A stretch of 7,410 bases of DNA from assembly GCA_937914775.1 (NCBI GenBank), contig CALDNB010000190.1, positions 1 to 7,410 of the forward strand, in the 5' to 3' direction. The notes beneath the pieces were generated by a model that did not search any database, had not been told where the DNA came from, and was given only the letters and a program-made list of their open reading frames with translations. Position numbers and translations under genes: made by a program. The DNA is from an uncultured Clostridia bacterium. Lineage in GTDB: Bacteria > Bacillota > Clostridia > Monoglobales > Firm-18. Shown here piece after piece: positions 1-4,827 of the stretch (position 1 is the first letter of the stretch; each line of letters begins with the position of its first letter).

Positions 1-191
1 GGCACAGCTGGGTAGCTACGTATGGACGGGATAAACGCTGAAGGCATCTAAGCGTGAAGCCCCCCTTAAGATAAGATCTCCCATTGCGTAAGCAAGTAAG
101 ACCCCACGTAGACTATGTGGTTGATAGGTCAAAGGTGTAAGCATAGTGATATGTTCAGCTGATTGATACTAATAGGTCGAGGACTTGACCA
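1..191 (+). rRNA. 23S ribosomal RNA, 3' end (partial)
   Basis: This is the last ~190 nt of the large-subunit rRNA; its 5' part lies outside the window. It is recognised from the conserved domain VI segments, including the stretch around positions 13-60 (GGATAAACGCTGAAGGCATC) and the terminal GATTGATACTAATAGGTCGA followed by GGACTTGACC. The exact mature 3' end is estimated from the usual GAGGACTT(G/A)ACC(A) ending. It is followed after about 90 nt by the 5S gene, the standard rrn operon order, so transcription is on the plus strand. Short open frames across it are meaningless. Confidence 0.97.
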
Positions 192-261
192 AAGCAAGAA
201 ACGGATAGAAGAAAAAATATGTGGTAAGTGAAAGATAGATAGAGAATGATTTTTTGCATTG

Positions 262-280
262 TTGAGTTGATAAAACTCAA
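262..280 (+). other. Hairpin in the 23S-5S spacer
   Basis: A perfect 7-bp stem (TTGAGTT at 262-268, AACTCAA at 274-280) with a GATAA loop ends four bases before the 5S gene. There is no U-run after it, so it is not a terminator. A role as an rRNA maturation signal is inferred from its position in the internal spacer only. The rest of the spacer (192-261) is A-rich and holds nothing recognisable. Confidence 0.5.
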
Positions 281-284
281 AAGA

Positions 285-399
<115 letters not shown>

Positions 400-414
400 A
401 CAAAGACCGGTTAG

Positions 415-450
415 CGCCGCCGTATATAGCGGCGGCGTTAATTGTTTTTT
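415..450 (+). terminator. rrn operon terminator
   Basis: A very GC-rich 8-bp stem (CGCCGCCG at 415-422, CGGCGGCG at 430-437) with a 7-nt loop is followed by TTAATTG and a run of six T. The T-run is offset from the stem by seven bases, so termination may be incomplete. Read-through into the tRNA cluster is possible. Confidence 0.8.
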
Positions 451-455
451 AAAGA

Positions 456-480
456 ATATATGTAGGAAAAAGACATATAT
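456..480. repeat. Short inverted repeat upstream of tRNA-Asn
   Basis: ATATATGT (456-463) and ACATATAT (473-480) form an 8-bp inverted repeat around a 9-nt purine-rich spacer. It sits in the 50-nt gap between the rrn terminator and tRNA-Asn, where a promoter would be expected. TATATT at 476-481 could serve as a -10 box, but no convincing -35 lies at the right distance. Its function is unknown. Confidence 0.35.
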
Positions 481-500
481 TAAAAATACCTACCGAATAT

Positions 501-576
501 TCCTCAATAGCTCAGTCGGTAGAGCGCATGACTGTTAATCATGATGTCGTTGGTTCAAGTCCAACTTGAGGAGCCA
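501..576 (+). tRNA. tRNA-Asn (GTT)
   Basis: Complete cloverleaf. The acceptor stem is TCCTCAA (501-507) with TTGAGGA (566-572), discriminator G573, and CCA is encoded (574-576). The anticodon loop 532-538 has GTT at 534-536, reading AAC/AAT. The T-arm contains GTTCAAGTC. It is the first tRNA after the rrn operon. Confidence 0.97.
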
Positions 577-579
577 GTA

Positions 580-615
580 AGATACAAAAGCCGCATTATT
601 GCGGTTTTTGTATCT
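580..615 (+). terminator. Terminator after tRNA-Asn
   Basis: A long stem of 14-15 bp with one G-T wobble: AGATACAAAAGCCGC (580-594, starting four bases after CCA), loop ATTATT, and right arm GCGGTTTTTGTATCT (to 615). The T-run is inside the descending arm and paired with an A-run, so the hairpin could work in both directions. Confidence 0.72.
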
Positions 616-630
616 TATCTAAAAGTGTTC

Positions 631-705
631 GGCTCATTGGTCAAGTGGTTAAGACTCCGCCCTCTCACGGCGGCATCAGGGGTTCGAATCCCCTATGAGT
701 CACCA
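631..705 (+). tRNA. tRNA-Glu (CTC)
   Basis: Complete cloverleaf. The acceptor is GGCTCAT (631-637) with ATGAGTC (695-701, one G-U pair), then A702 and encoded CCA (703-705). The anticodon stem CCGCC/GGCGG encloses loop 662-668 with CTC at 664-666, which reads GAG only. The CTC species normally supplements a TTC-anticodon Glu tRNA, so another tRNA-Glu should exist elsewhere in the genome. Only 18 nt separate it from the CAT tRNA downstream, so the two are probably co-transcribed. Confidence 0.96.
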
Positions 706-723
706 TTATCTTAATAATTCAAC

Positions 724-800
724 GGGCCTTTAGCTCAGTTGGTTAGAGCAACCGGCTCATAACCGGTTGGTCCGGGGTTCGAGTCCCTGAAGGCCCACCA
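724..800 (+). tRNA. tRNA with CAT anticodon: Ile2 (lysidine) or elongator Met
   Basis: Complete 77-nt cloverleaf. The acceptor is GGGCCTT with AAGGCCC, followed by A and encoded CCA. The anticodon stem ACCGG/CCGGT encloses loop CTCATAA with CAT at 758-760. It is not the initiator: the acceptor starts with a normal G-C pair and the anticodon stem lacks the three consecutive G-C pairs. CAT may mean elongator Met, or Ile2 whose C34 is changed to lysidine by TilS. The C4-C5 acceptor positions and the general resemblance to Bacillus tRNA-Ile2 (recalled, not searched) favour Ile2 slightly. Its last 18 bases are repeated at 1157-1174. Confidence 0.93.
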
Positions 801-803
801 ACG

Positions 804-833
804 AAAATACCACCCAAACGGGTGGTATTTTTT
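804..833 (+). terminator. Terminator after the CAT tRNA
   Basis: An 11-bp stem (805-815 with 820-830, core TACCACCC/GGGTGGTA) with an AAAC loop runs into six T. An outer inverted repeat, CCACCAAC (795-802, including the tRNA CCA) and GTTGGTGG (834-841), extends it, so both flanks carry a tRNA 3'-end-like CCA facing the hairpin. A 23-bp exact copy of its right part (811-833) recurs at 980-1002. Confidence 0.82.
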
Positions 834-979
834 GTTGGTGGACCTTTCCTTGACTTCGTCAGGACGGATTCAAGCATCGTCCTGTGGACTCGCTTTCATC
901 TCGCAGGGACTCTCTGGCTACAAAACAATTCGCCGGATTGTTTTGCTTAACGCCCTCGTCTGAATGCCCACATTAAAGA
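834..979 (+). repeat. tRNA-associated palindromic repeat, unit A
   Basis: Non-coding unit after the CAT-tRNA terminator. In order: 834-847 is an inverted copy (12 of 14 bases) of the tRNA 3' end 789-802; 861-883 holds a small AGGACG/CGTCCT inverted repeat; AGGGACTC (905-912) matches the inverted T-arm segment of unit B; 921-945 is a palindrome, CAAAACAAT with ATTGTTTTG; and 960-971 is a direct copy (11 of 12 bases) of tRNA positions 787-798. A second terminator copy follows. No start codon with a ribosome binding site and no credible reading frame was found. The sense of 'plus' is by analogy with units B and C. This is my own reconstruction from pairwise comparison by eye. Confidence 0.6.
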
Positions 980-1002
980 CACCCAAACGGGTGGTATTTT
1001 TT
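980..1002 (+). repeat. Second copy of the CAT-tRNA terminator
   Basis: Exact 23-bp duplicate of 811-833. The stem here is reduced to CACCC/GGGTG because the left flank (AAAGA) no longer pairs, but loop AAAC and the six T remain. The flank CGTTGGT (1003-1009) is the reverse complement of 797-803 next to the first copy, so this hairpin also sits between a decayed direct (960-971) and a decayed inverted (1003-1035) tRNA 3' end. Confidence 0.75.
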
Positions 1003-1156
1003 CGTTGGTAAAACTATTAAGAGGGACTCGAACCCTGAGAGGGTTTTTGCGTGAAGAAAAACAGTCCGGGGGACTGTTTTTTAGCAAAAAGGTGCGCAGA
1101 CGGGTACCGAATGCGAAACATTGGGTCGTCAAGCAAGAAAGACGCGAAGCGGATGT
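1003..1156 (+). repeat. tRNA-associated palindromic repeat, unit B
   Basis: Second unit. Positions 1003-1009 are the reverse complement of the bases around the tRNA CCA (797-803). After 12 unrelated bases, 1022-1035 (AGGGACTCGAACCC) is the exact reverse complement of the CAT tRNA's T-arm segment 775-788. A nested hairpin (1044-1090) follows, then about 65 bp of G- and A-rich DNA without recognised features. The unit ends at the direct copy of the tRNA 3' end. A frame of 64 codons crosses it, but it has no ribosome binding site and its composition follows the repeat, so I do not call a gene. Confidence 0.65.
1044..1090 (+). repeat. Nested palindrome at the core of unit B
   Basis: The inner stem is an 11-bp perfect match, AAAAACAGTCC (1057-1067) with GGACTGTTTTT (1071-1081), around a GGG loop. 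The outer stem is TTTTTGC (1044-1050) with GCAAAAA (1084-1090). The six-T end of the inner stem could act as a terminator. The inner core matches the palindromes in units A (921-945) and C (1535-1555). Confidence 0.75.
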
Positions 1157-1174
1157 GTCCCTGAAGGCCCACCA
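1157..1174 (+). pseudogene. Detached copy of the CAT tRNA 3' end
   Basis: GTCCCTGAAGGCCCACCA is identical to the last 18 bases of the CAT tRNA (783-800), 374 bp downstream. No D-arm or anticodon arm precedes it, so it is not a tRNA. Like a normal tRNA end, it runs straight into the bidirectional terminator at 1172-1211, suggesting it marks the original 3' end of the tRNA before the intervening DNA was added. This is inference. Direction of change could be settled by comparing relatives. Confidence 0.8.
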
Positions 1175-1211
1175 GAAAAAAGACTATTCTTCGGAATAGT
1201 CTTTTTTCTGG
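1172..1211. terminator. Bidirectional terminator between convergent tRNA ends
   Basis: A perfect 18-bp stem (1172-1189 with 1194-1211) has a TTCG tetraloop. Its arms contain A6 and T6 tracts, so it can terminate transcripts in both directions. The base of the stem is CCA of the detached tRNA end on the plus strand and CCA of tRNA-Thr on the minus strand. Confidence 0.88.
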
Positions 1212-1284
1212 AGCTGTCTAGCAGATTCGAACTGCCGACCTCTTCCTTACCAAGGAAGTGCTCTGCCTACTGAGCTAAGACAGC
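1209..1284 (-). tRNA. tRNA-Thr (GGT)
   Basis: On the minus strand the acceptor is GCTGTCT (from 1284) with AGACAGC, then discriminator T and encoded CCA at 1211-1209. The anticodon arm is CTTCC-TTGGTAA-GGAAG with anticodon GGT, reading ACC/ACT. The T-arm contains GTTCGAATC. A full-consensus promoter lies just upstream and a bidirectional terminator overlaps its CCA. Confidence 0.97.
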
Positions 1285-1293
1285 AACATGTTT

Positions 1294-1322
1294 ATTATAT
1301 AGTATTATTAATATTTTGTCAA
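1294..1322 (-). promoter_or_regulatory. Consensus sigma-A promoter of tRNA-Thr
   Basis: On the minus strand TTGACA (1322-1317), a 17-bp A/T-rich spacer and TATAAT (1299-1294) are a perfect -35/-10 pair. The -10 ends 9 bases before the tRNA 5' end at 1284, so only a very short leader, if any, is made. Confidence 0.9.
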
Positions 1323-1330
1323 TATTTCTA

Positions 1331-1359
1331 TTGATTTTTAAGAAGTTTTATTGTATAAT
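1331..1359 (+). promoter_or_regulatory. Promoter of tRNA-Ser
   Basis: TTGATT (1331-1336), a 17-bp spacer and TATAAT (1354-1359). Initiation near 1366 would leave a leader of about 7 nt before the tRNA at 1373. It is divergent from the tRNA-Thr promoter, and only 8 bp separate the two -35 boxes. Confidence 0.85.
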
Positions 1360-1372
1360 AAAAAAAGGCTGT

Positions 1373-1464
1373 GGAGAGGTGGTTGAGTTGGCTGAAGGCG
1401 CAGCATTGGAAATGCTGTGAACGTTAATAGCGTTCCGAGGGTTCGAATCCCTTCCTCTCCTCCA
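1373..1464 (+). tRNA. tRNA-Ser (GGA)
   Basis: Class II tRNA of 92 nt. The acceptor is GGAGAGG (1373-1379) with CCTCTCC (1454-1460), and CCA is encoded (1462-1464). The anticodon loop 1406-1412 has GGA at 1408-1410, reading TCC/TCT. The long variable arm GAACG/CGTTC (1419-1435) is the serine hallmark. The T-arm is AGGGTTCGAATCCCT. The base before CCA is T1461, whereas bacterial tRNA-Ser usually has G there. The gene has its own promoter and terminator. Confidence 0.96.
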
Positions 1465-1465
1465 G

Positions 1466-1498
1466 AAAAAACGAACACCAATAAGGTGTTCTTTTTTT
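1466..1498 (+). terminator. Terminator after tRNA-Ser
   Basis: Stem GAACACC (1473-1479) with GGTGTTC (1485-1491), loop AATAA, followed by seven T. An A-run precedes the stem and can extend the pairing, so weak function in the opposite direction is possible. Confidence 0.85.
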
Positions 1499-1590
1499 AT
1501 GAGTATAATTGGGATTCGAAGGAGCGGTAGTGAATGACAGTCCGATGGACTGTCAGAGCCGCGAGTGGCTTTTCCGCAGTAAAATCACAA
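1499..1590 (+). repeat. tRNA-associated palindromic repeat, unit C
   Basis: Third unit, directly after the tRNA-Ser terminator. GGGATTCGAA (1511-1520) is the exact reverse complement of tRNA-Ser T-arm bases 1442-1451. Then comes the palindrome TGACAGTCC (1535-1543) with GGACTGTCA (1547-1555), loop GAT. GAGCCGCGAG follows, then sequence with no clear direct tRNA copy before the S-layer gene terminator. The right boundary is a guess. As in units A and B, order is terminator, inverted T-arm, palindrome. Confidence 0.6.
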
Positions 1591-1603
1591 CTCAAAACGA
1601 CAA

Positions 1604-1635
1604 ATAAAAAAACCACCTCATAAGAGGTGGTTTTT
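1604..1635 (-). terminator. Terminator of the S-layer protein gene
   Basis: A 12-bp perfect stem (1608-1619 with 1624-1635, core CCACCTC/GAGGTGG) with loop ATAA starts 19 bp beyond the stop codon of the S-layer gene. On the minus strand it runs into a T-run (about 1612-1602). T5 also follows on the plus strand, so it can insulate the gene from tRNA transcription. Confidence 0.88.
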
Positions 1636-1653
1636 ATTATTACCAACTACTGA

Positions 1654-4641
1654 TTAAGCGTTAGGTAAGATGTAGATTACTAAGTCGATGATTTCTTCGT
1701 CAAATTCACGAGCAACAACTTTAACTGATACTTCAGTTGTGCCATAGTAAGCCTTACCTTCTTCGTCAAATTCAACTACATCGTATGAGTCGATTGATGC
1801 AGCGTATTTGCTGTTAACTAAGCAGTTATAAACATATACGTTTGTAGCATTGTCAACGGTGAATGATGTATCAGCGTTGTTTGTACCGCCAGCTGTGATT
1901 GTGAATTCTTTTCTGTCGATGTCTGTAACAGCACCAAAGTAATATTTAACTTTGTCTGTAGCTTCCATATTTTCGTTGATAAATTCAACATCTGAACCTG
2001 ACAAGTAAGCCAATCTGTCAGCAGCTTTAACTTCACCAGCAGCGTTGTATTTAGGAACGATTGTATCGTAAGCAACGATATCGAAGTCTGAACTACCGTC
2101 TGTTACTAAAGCGTCTTCGTCAACGCCGTCTTTTACAAGACCGTCTTGAAGAACTTTGATGTTCCAGATTTCGTTACCTTCGTCATCTGAAGCTGTACCT
2201 TTACCTGTTACTAAAGCCATAATAGCAGCAGCGTCAACAGCTTCTGTTTCAGTTGTAACAAAGATGAAACCTACTTCTTTATCTTCGTTTACGTTGTAAA
2301 CGTAAGCGTTATCTAATTTCTGTTCGTCAACAATGTTTGCTACGCTGAATAATGAGAAGTCATCTTCTGTTTTGCTTTCAATTGAATCGATTGTACCTGC
2401 TAAGTCAGCAACGATAATAACAGTTTTGTCTGTTACATACAATTTTGGAGCATGATCACCTGTGAATGATTCTGATTTTTCGTTGTATGTTAAATTAAAT
2501 TTAACAATATCAGGATCATCACCAGCAAAATTTACATACTGAGTAAATTTACCTTTATTACCTGTAGTTGTATCTACCTTAGTAGGTCTTGTGATTTCTG
2601 TGATTTCGCCAGCAGCGTTTGTTTTGAATGTGATGATGTTGCCAGCAGCCAAAGCGTCGACTGAATAAATCTCATCAACGTCGTCGGCGTCACCAACTTC
2701 AACAGGAGTTGGTGTTATATCTTCATCAATATTATAGTTATCTTCGCCGTATTTAGCAACTAATTTTTCTGTATCGGCAGCATTTTTGTTTACAATATAA
2801 TCTGAACTCAAGCTTGCTGAAGGAATATTAGAAATACCATCTAATTTAACTTTAGAAGCTGTAGTCATTGTACCGAACTGACCGTCGTATGTGTAAACTT
2901 TGATAGCTGTTTTTGTATCTAAGTTGCTACCGTTTGTACCTACTTTAACGATTACAGCATAGTTTGTGTTAAGTTCTGCTGTTGTATCGTAGTAGCAGAT
3001 GTTACCCATAGCATCTAAGAAGAATGTACCTTCGTCGCCAAGAGCGATGTCGCCAGGATCAACGTTTTTACCGTCAACTGCGTATGTTTCGCCAGCGATT
3101 ACATATTCGTCTTCGTCAGCTGATACGCCTGTAACTGAACCAGCAACTGTAGCTGTTAGAAGTTCAGCTTTAATAACTTTCTTTGAACCAACACTTTCAA
3201 CAACTGAAATGATGTCGTTTTCTTTTAGGTCTTCCCAAGCCATTTCAGCACCTGCAGCGTCAACTAATGTAGCAACAACAGCACCGTCTTCATCATAATA
3301 TGTGAAGTTACCATTGTTCTTTGAATATACTTTAAATCTTGTAGCACTTATTGATTCAATAACGTATGTTTCATAGTTTGTGATAAAGATTGTATCGTAA
3401 TCTTCAACAGTTGTTCTGTTCAATCTCTGGAATGTGATTGTACCATAAGCCTTTTCTAATTTGTCGATGATAACACCAGCATCTGTTGTATCTGTTAAAA
3501 CACCGTTGATGTAAAGGTCTGCATCTTTGTTAATTGTAACAGATGTAGCTTTTTTATCTGTAGGTGCTTTGTAGTAGTTGAATGTGATTACATCGTCATC
3601 ATGTGTGTGAGGAATTGTTCCTGGGCATGATGGGCATTCAACTGAAGCAACGTCAGCGCTTGATACTGTTAATTCATAAGTTTTTGTTGTATCGATTGAT
3701 GCATATACAGCAACCGCATCTTCTTGTGATTTCGGGTTGTAACGTACATAAACGATAGCATTTTTACCAACTAATTCAGAAATGTCTGTTTCGCCGGCTA
3801 AAATCTGGTAACCTGTTAGGTAGTCACCATAAGCATCTGTAAATTCTGATTCTGTGTATTTTGAAGCGTATGTGTTCAAAATATCAACTGTTACATATTC
3901 TTCGTCGTTAGCGTTTGAGCCTGACAATAATGAAGAAGTTTTAACTGTAACTCTTAATTTAACGATGTCATGGTTTTCGCTTAACAATGTTTCTCTTGCT
4001 GTGTCATCATAACCATCATTTACCTGATAGTCTAAGAATGCACCATAGCCAACTTTTTCCATTAGAGGTGTGTCCATTGAGTTTAGTAACAACTGAGCAA
4101 CTAAACCTCTTGTAGCAGCTTCACCAACAACGCCCATAGCGTCATCTGTGATGTCATAGTCGTCAGCAACTGTTAGGTATCCTAAAGGATAACCAGCTGC
4201 ACCAACTTCTGGTTCGTGACCGATAGCAACAACTAGCATTTTAACTGCTTCTTCAAATGTAACATTGTTTTCAGGACGGAATGTGCCGTCTTCATAACCA
4301 TTGATGATACCTTTTTTAGAAGCAACGTTTATGTAGCCTTTTGCCCAGTGGTCTGCAGCAACATCAGGGAATACTGTAGCTGCTGTAGCAGCACTTTTTG
4401 CCTGACTTTCCTGGTTAAGAGCTCTTACAACCATTGCTGCAAATTCAGCTCTTGTAATATTGCCTTCTGGTTGGAATGTGCCGTCTTCATAGCCTGTGAA
4501 CAAGCCAAGAGCAACACCAACATTGACAGCTTCTGCGTATGCAGCGTCGTCAGCAACGTCTGAGAAATCAGCAAATACTACTGAAGTCATCATCATAGCA
4601 ACAACTAGTAACATAGCAAAAACTTTGTTTAGGTTTTTCAT
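1654..4641 (-). CDS. Secreted S-layer protein with SLH domains
   Basis: A 995-residue exported cell-surface protein. Residues 1-24 are a signal peptide (MKNLNKV, a hydrophobic core, cleavage likely after VVFA). Three S-layer homology repeats follow. SLH1 is at about 26-75 (GLFTGYEDGTFQPEGNITRA) and SLH2 at about 90-140 (GIINGYEDGTFRPENNVT). A variant SLH3 is at about 146-195, with GYLTVADD, ATRGLVAQLL and a PLM end. In this family SLH repeats hold the protein to pyruvylated secondary wall polymer. The remaining ~800 residues are acidic, rich in D, T and V, and look like beta-strand modules (for example about 500-550 and near the C-terminus, GAVTDIDRKEFTITAGG). I recognise no enzyme in them. 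The start is residue M at 4641 because AGGGAGG stands 7 bases upstream and a signal peptide begins there. The frame is open 37 codons further but without a ribosome site. Its own strong promoter, structured leader and terminator suit an abundant structural protein. The precise role beyond S-layer or surface assembly is unknown. Confidence 0.93.
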   Translation of the reverse strand: MKNLNKVFAMLLVVAMMMTSVVFADFSDVADDAAYAEAVNVGVALGLFTGYEDGTFQPEGNITRAEFAAMVVRALNQESQAKSAATAATVFPDVAADHWAKGYINVASKKGIINGYEDGTFRPENNVTFEEAVKMLVVAIGHEPEVGAAGYPLGYLTVADDYDITDDAMGVVGEAATRGLVAQLLLNSMDTPLMEKVGYGAFLDYQVNDGYDDTARETLLSENHDIVKLRVTVKTSSLLSGSNANDEEYVTVDILNTYASKYTESEFTDAYGDYLTGYQILAGETDISELVGKNAIVYVRYNPKSQEDAVAVYASIDTTKTYELTVSSADVASVECPSCPGTIPHTHDDDVITFNYYKAPTDKKATSVTINKDADLYINGVLTDTTDAGVIIDKLEKAYGTITFQRLNRTTVEDYDTIFITNYETYVIESISATRFKVYSKNNGNFTYYDEDGAVVATLVDAAGAEMAWEDLKENDIISVVESVGSKKVIKAELLTATVAGSVTGVSADEDEYVIAGETYAVDGKNVDPGDIALGDEGTFFLDAMGNICYYDTTAELNTNYAVIVKVGTNGSNLDTKTAIKVYTYDGQFGTMTTASKVKLDGISNIPSASLSSDYIVNKNAADTEKLVAKYGEDNYNIDEDITPTPVEVGDADDVDEIYSVDALAAGNIITFKTNAAGEITEITRPTKVDTTTGNKGKFTQYVNFAGDDPDIVKFNLTYNEKSESFTGDHAPKLYVTDKTVIIVADLAGTIDSIESKTEDDFSLFSVANIVDEQKLDNAYVYNVNEDKEVGFIFVTTETEAVDAAAIMALVTGKGTASDDEGNEIWNIKVLQDGLVKDGVDEDALVTDGSSDFDIVAYDTIVPKYNAAGEVKAADRLAYLSGSDVEFINENMEATDKVKYYFGAVTDIDRKEFTITAGGTNNADTSFTVDNATNVYVYNCLVNSKYAASIDSYDVVEFDEEGKAYYGTTEVSVKVVAREFDEEIIDLVIYILPNA

Positions 4642-4648
4642 TGAAAAT

Positions 4649-4655
4649 CCTCCCT
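4649..4655 (-). promoter_or_regulatory. Ribosome binding site of the S-layer gene
   Basis: AGGGAGG on the minus strand, 7 bases before the ATG at 4641. This near-perfect Shine-Dalgarno sequence decides the start codon against the upstream in-frame ATG at 4752, which lies in a hairpin and has none. Confidence 0.9.
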
Positions 4656-4669
4656 TAAAATATTTTTTT

Positions 4670-4759
4670 GAAAGAGTTATCATTACTTGGCATTTACAAG
4701 CCTCTTTCCTTACCTGTACTGCCTTCGAGTGTGTCTTTAATGGATAAACCATAAGACAC
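4670..4759 (-). promoter_or_regulatory. Structured 5' leader of the S-layer mRNA
   Basis: Two stem-loops lie between the predicted transcription start (~4769) and the ribosome site. The first (4759-4731) has GTGTCTT/AAGACAC and an inner ATGG/CCAT step. It starts about 10 nt from the predicted mRNA 5' end. The second (4708-4670) has GAAAGAG/CTCTTTC enclosing a CTTG/CAAG stem. A single-stranded A/U-rich stretch then leads to the ribosome site. 5' hairpins are known to stabilise mRNAs, and S-layer mRNAs are typically long-lived; applying this here is inference. It matches no riboswitch class I recognise. Confidence 0.5.
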
Positions 4760-4775
4760 TACTGATACTGTAATG

Positions 4776-4804
4776 ATTATATCAAAAAGCATTTTTAAAG
4801 TCAA
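4776..4804 (-). promoter_or_regulatory. Promoter of the S-layer gene
   Basis: On the minus strand TTGACT (4804-4799), a 17-bp spacer and TATAAT (4781-4776) form a near-consensus sigma-A promoter. The predicted start near 4769 gives a leader of about 128 nt. A 6-bp inverted repeat, ACAGTT (4804-4809) and AACTGT (4817-4822), abuts the -35 box and could be an operator. Confidence 0.87.
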
Positions 4805-4827
4805 CAGTTGTAATATAACTGTAACTT

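Noticed and set aside
834..880. A decayed tRNA on the minus strand ending at GTTGGTGG
   Set aside because: Only the CCA end and part of the acceptor can be matched. There is no T-loop consensus, anticodon arm or D-arm, so it is treated as an inverted copy of the tRNA end.
783..1174. A complete integrative element with att sites
   Set aside because: The 18-bp direct repeat looks like an att core, but the enclosed segment of about 356 bp has no integrase, excisionase or any credible gene. Only a non-autonomous or scar interpretation is possible.
1005..1199. A 64-codon plus-strand frame across repeat unit B, and a 61-codon minus-strand frame (947-1132) opposite it
   Set aside because: Neither has a ribosome binding site. 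Both run through palindromes, a tRNA 3'-end copy or a terminator, and the translations look like frame noise rich in Arg, Lys and Ser.
834..1590. CRISPR array
   Set aside because: Only three degenerate units, with unequal spacing, no constant repeat length and no cas genes.
1818..2075. Other-frame open frames inside the S-layer, radC, pyrE and pyrD genes (for example 85 codons at 1818-2075, 192 codons at 6262-6840)
   Set aside because: They lie wholly within genes with clear family motifs on the minus strand, lack ribosome sites, and have low-complexity translations.
1654..4752. Longer S-layer protein starting at the ATG at 4752 (37 extra residues)
   Set aside because: That ATG sits in a leader hairpin and has no ribosome site. 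The extension would put basic, non-hydrophobic residues before the signal peptide, whereas AGGGAGG precedes the ATG at 4641.
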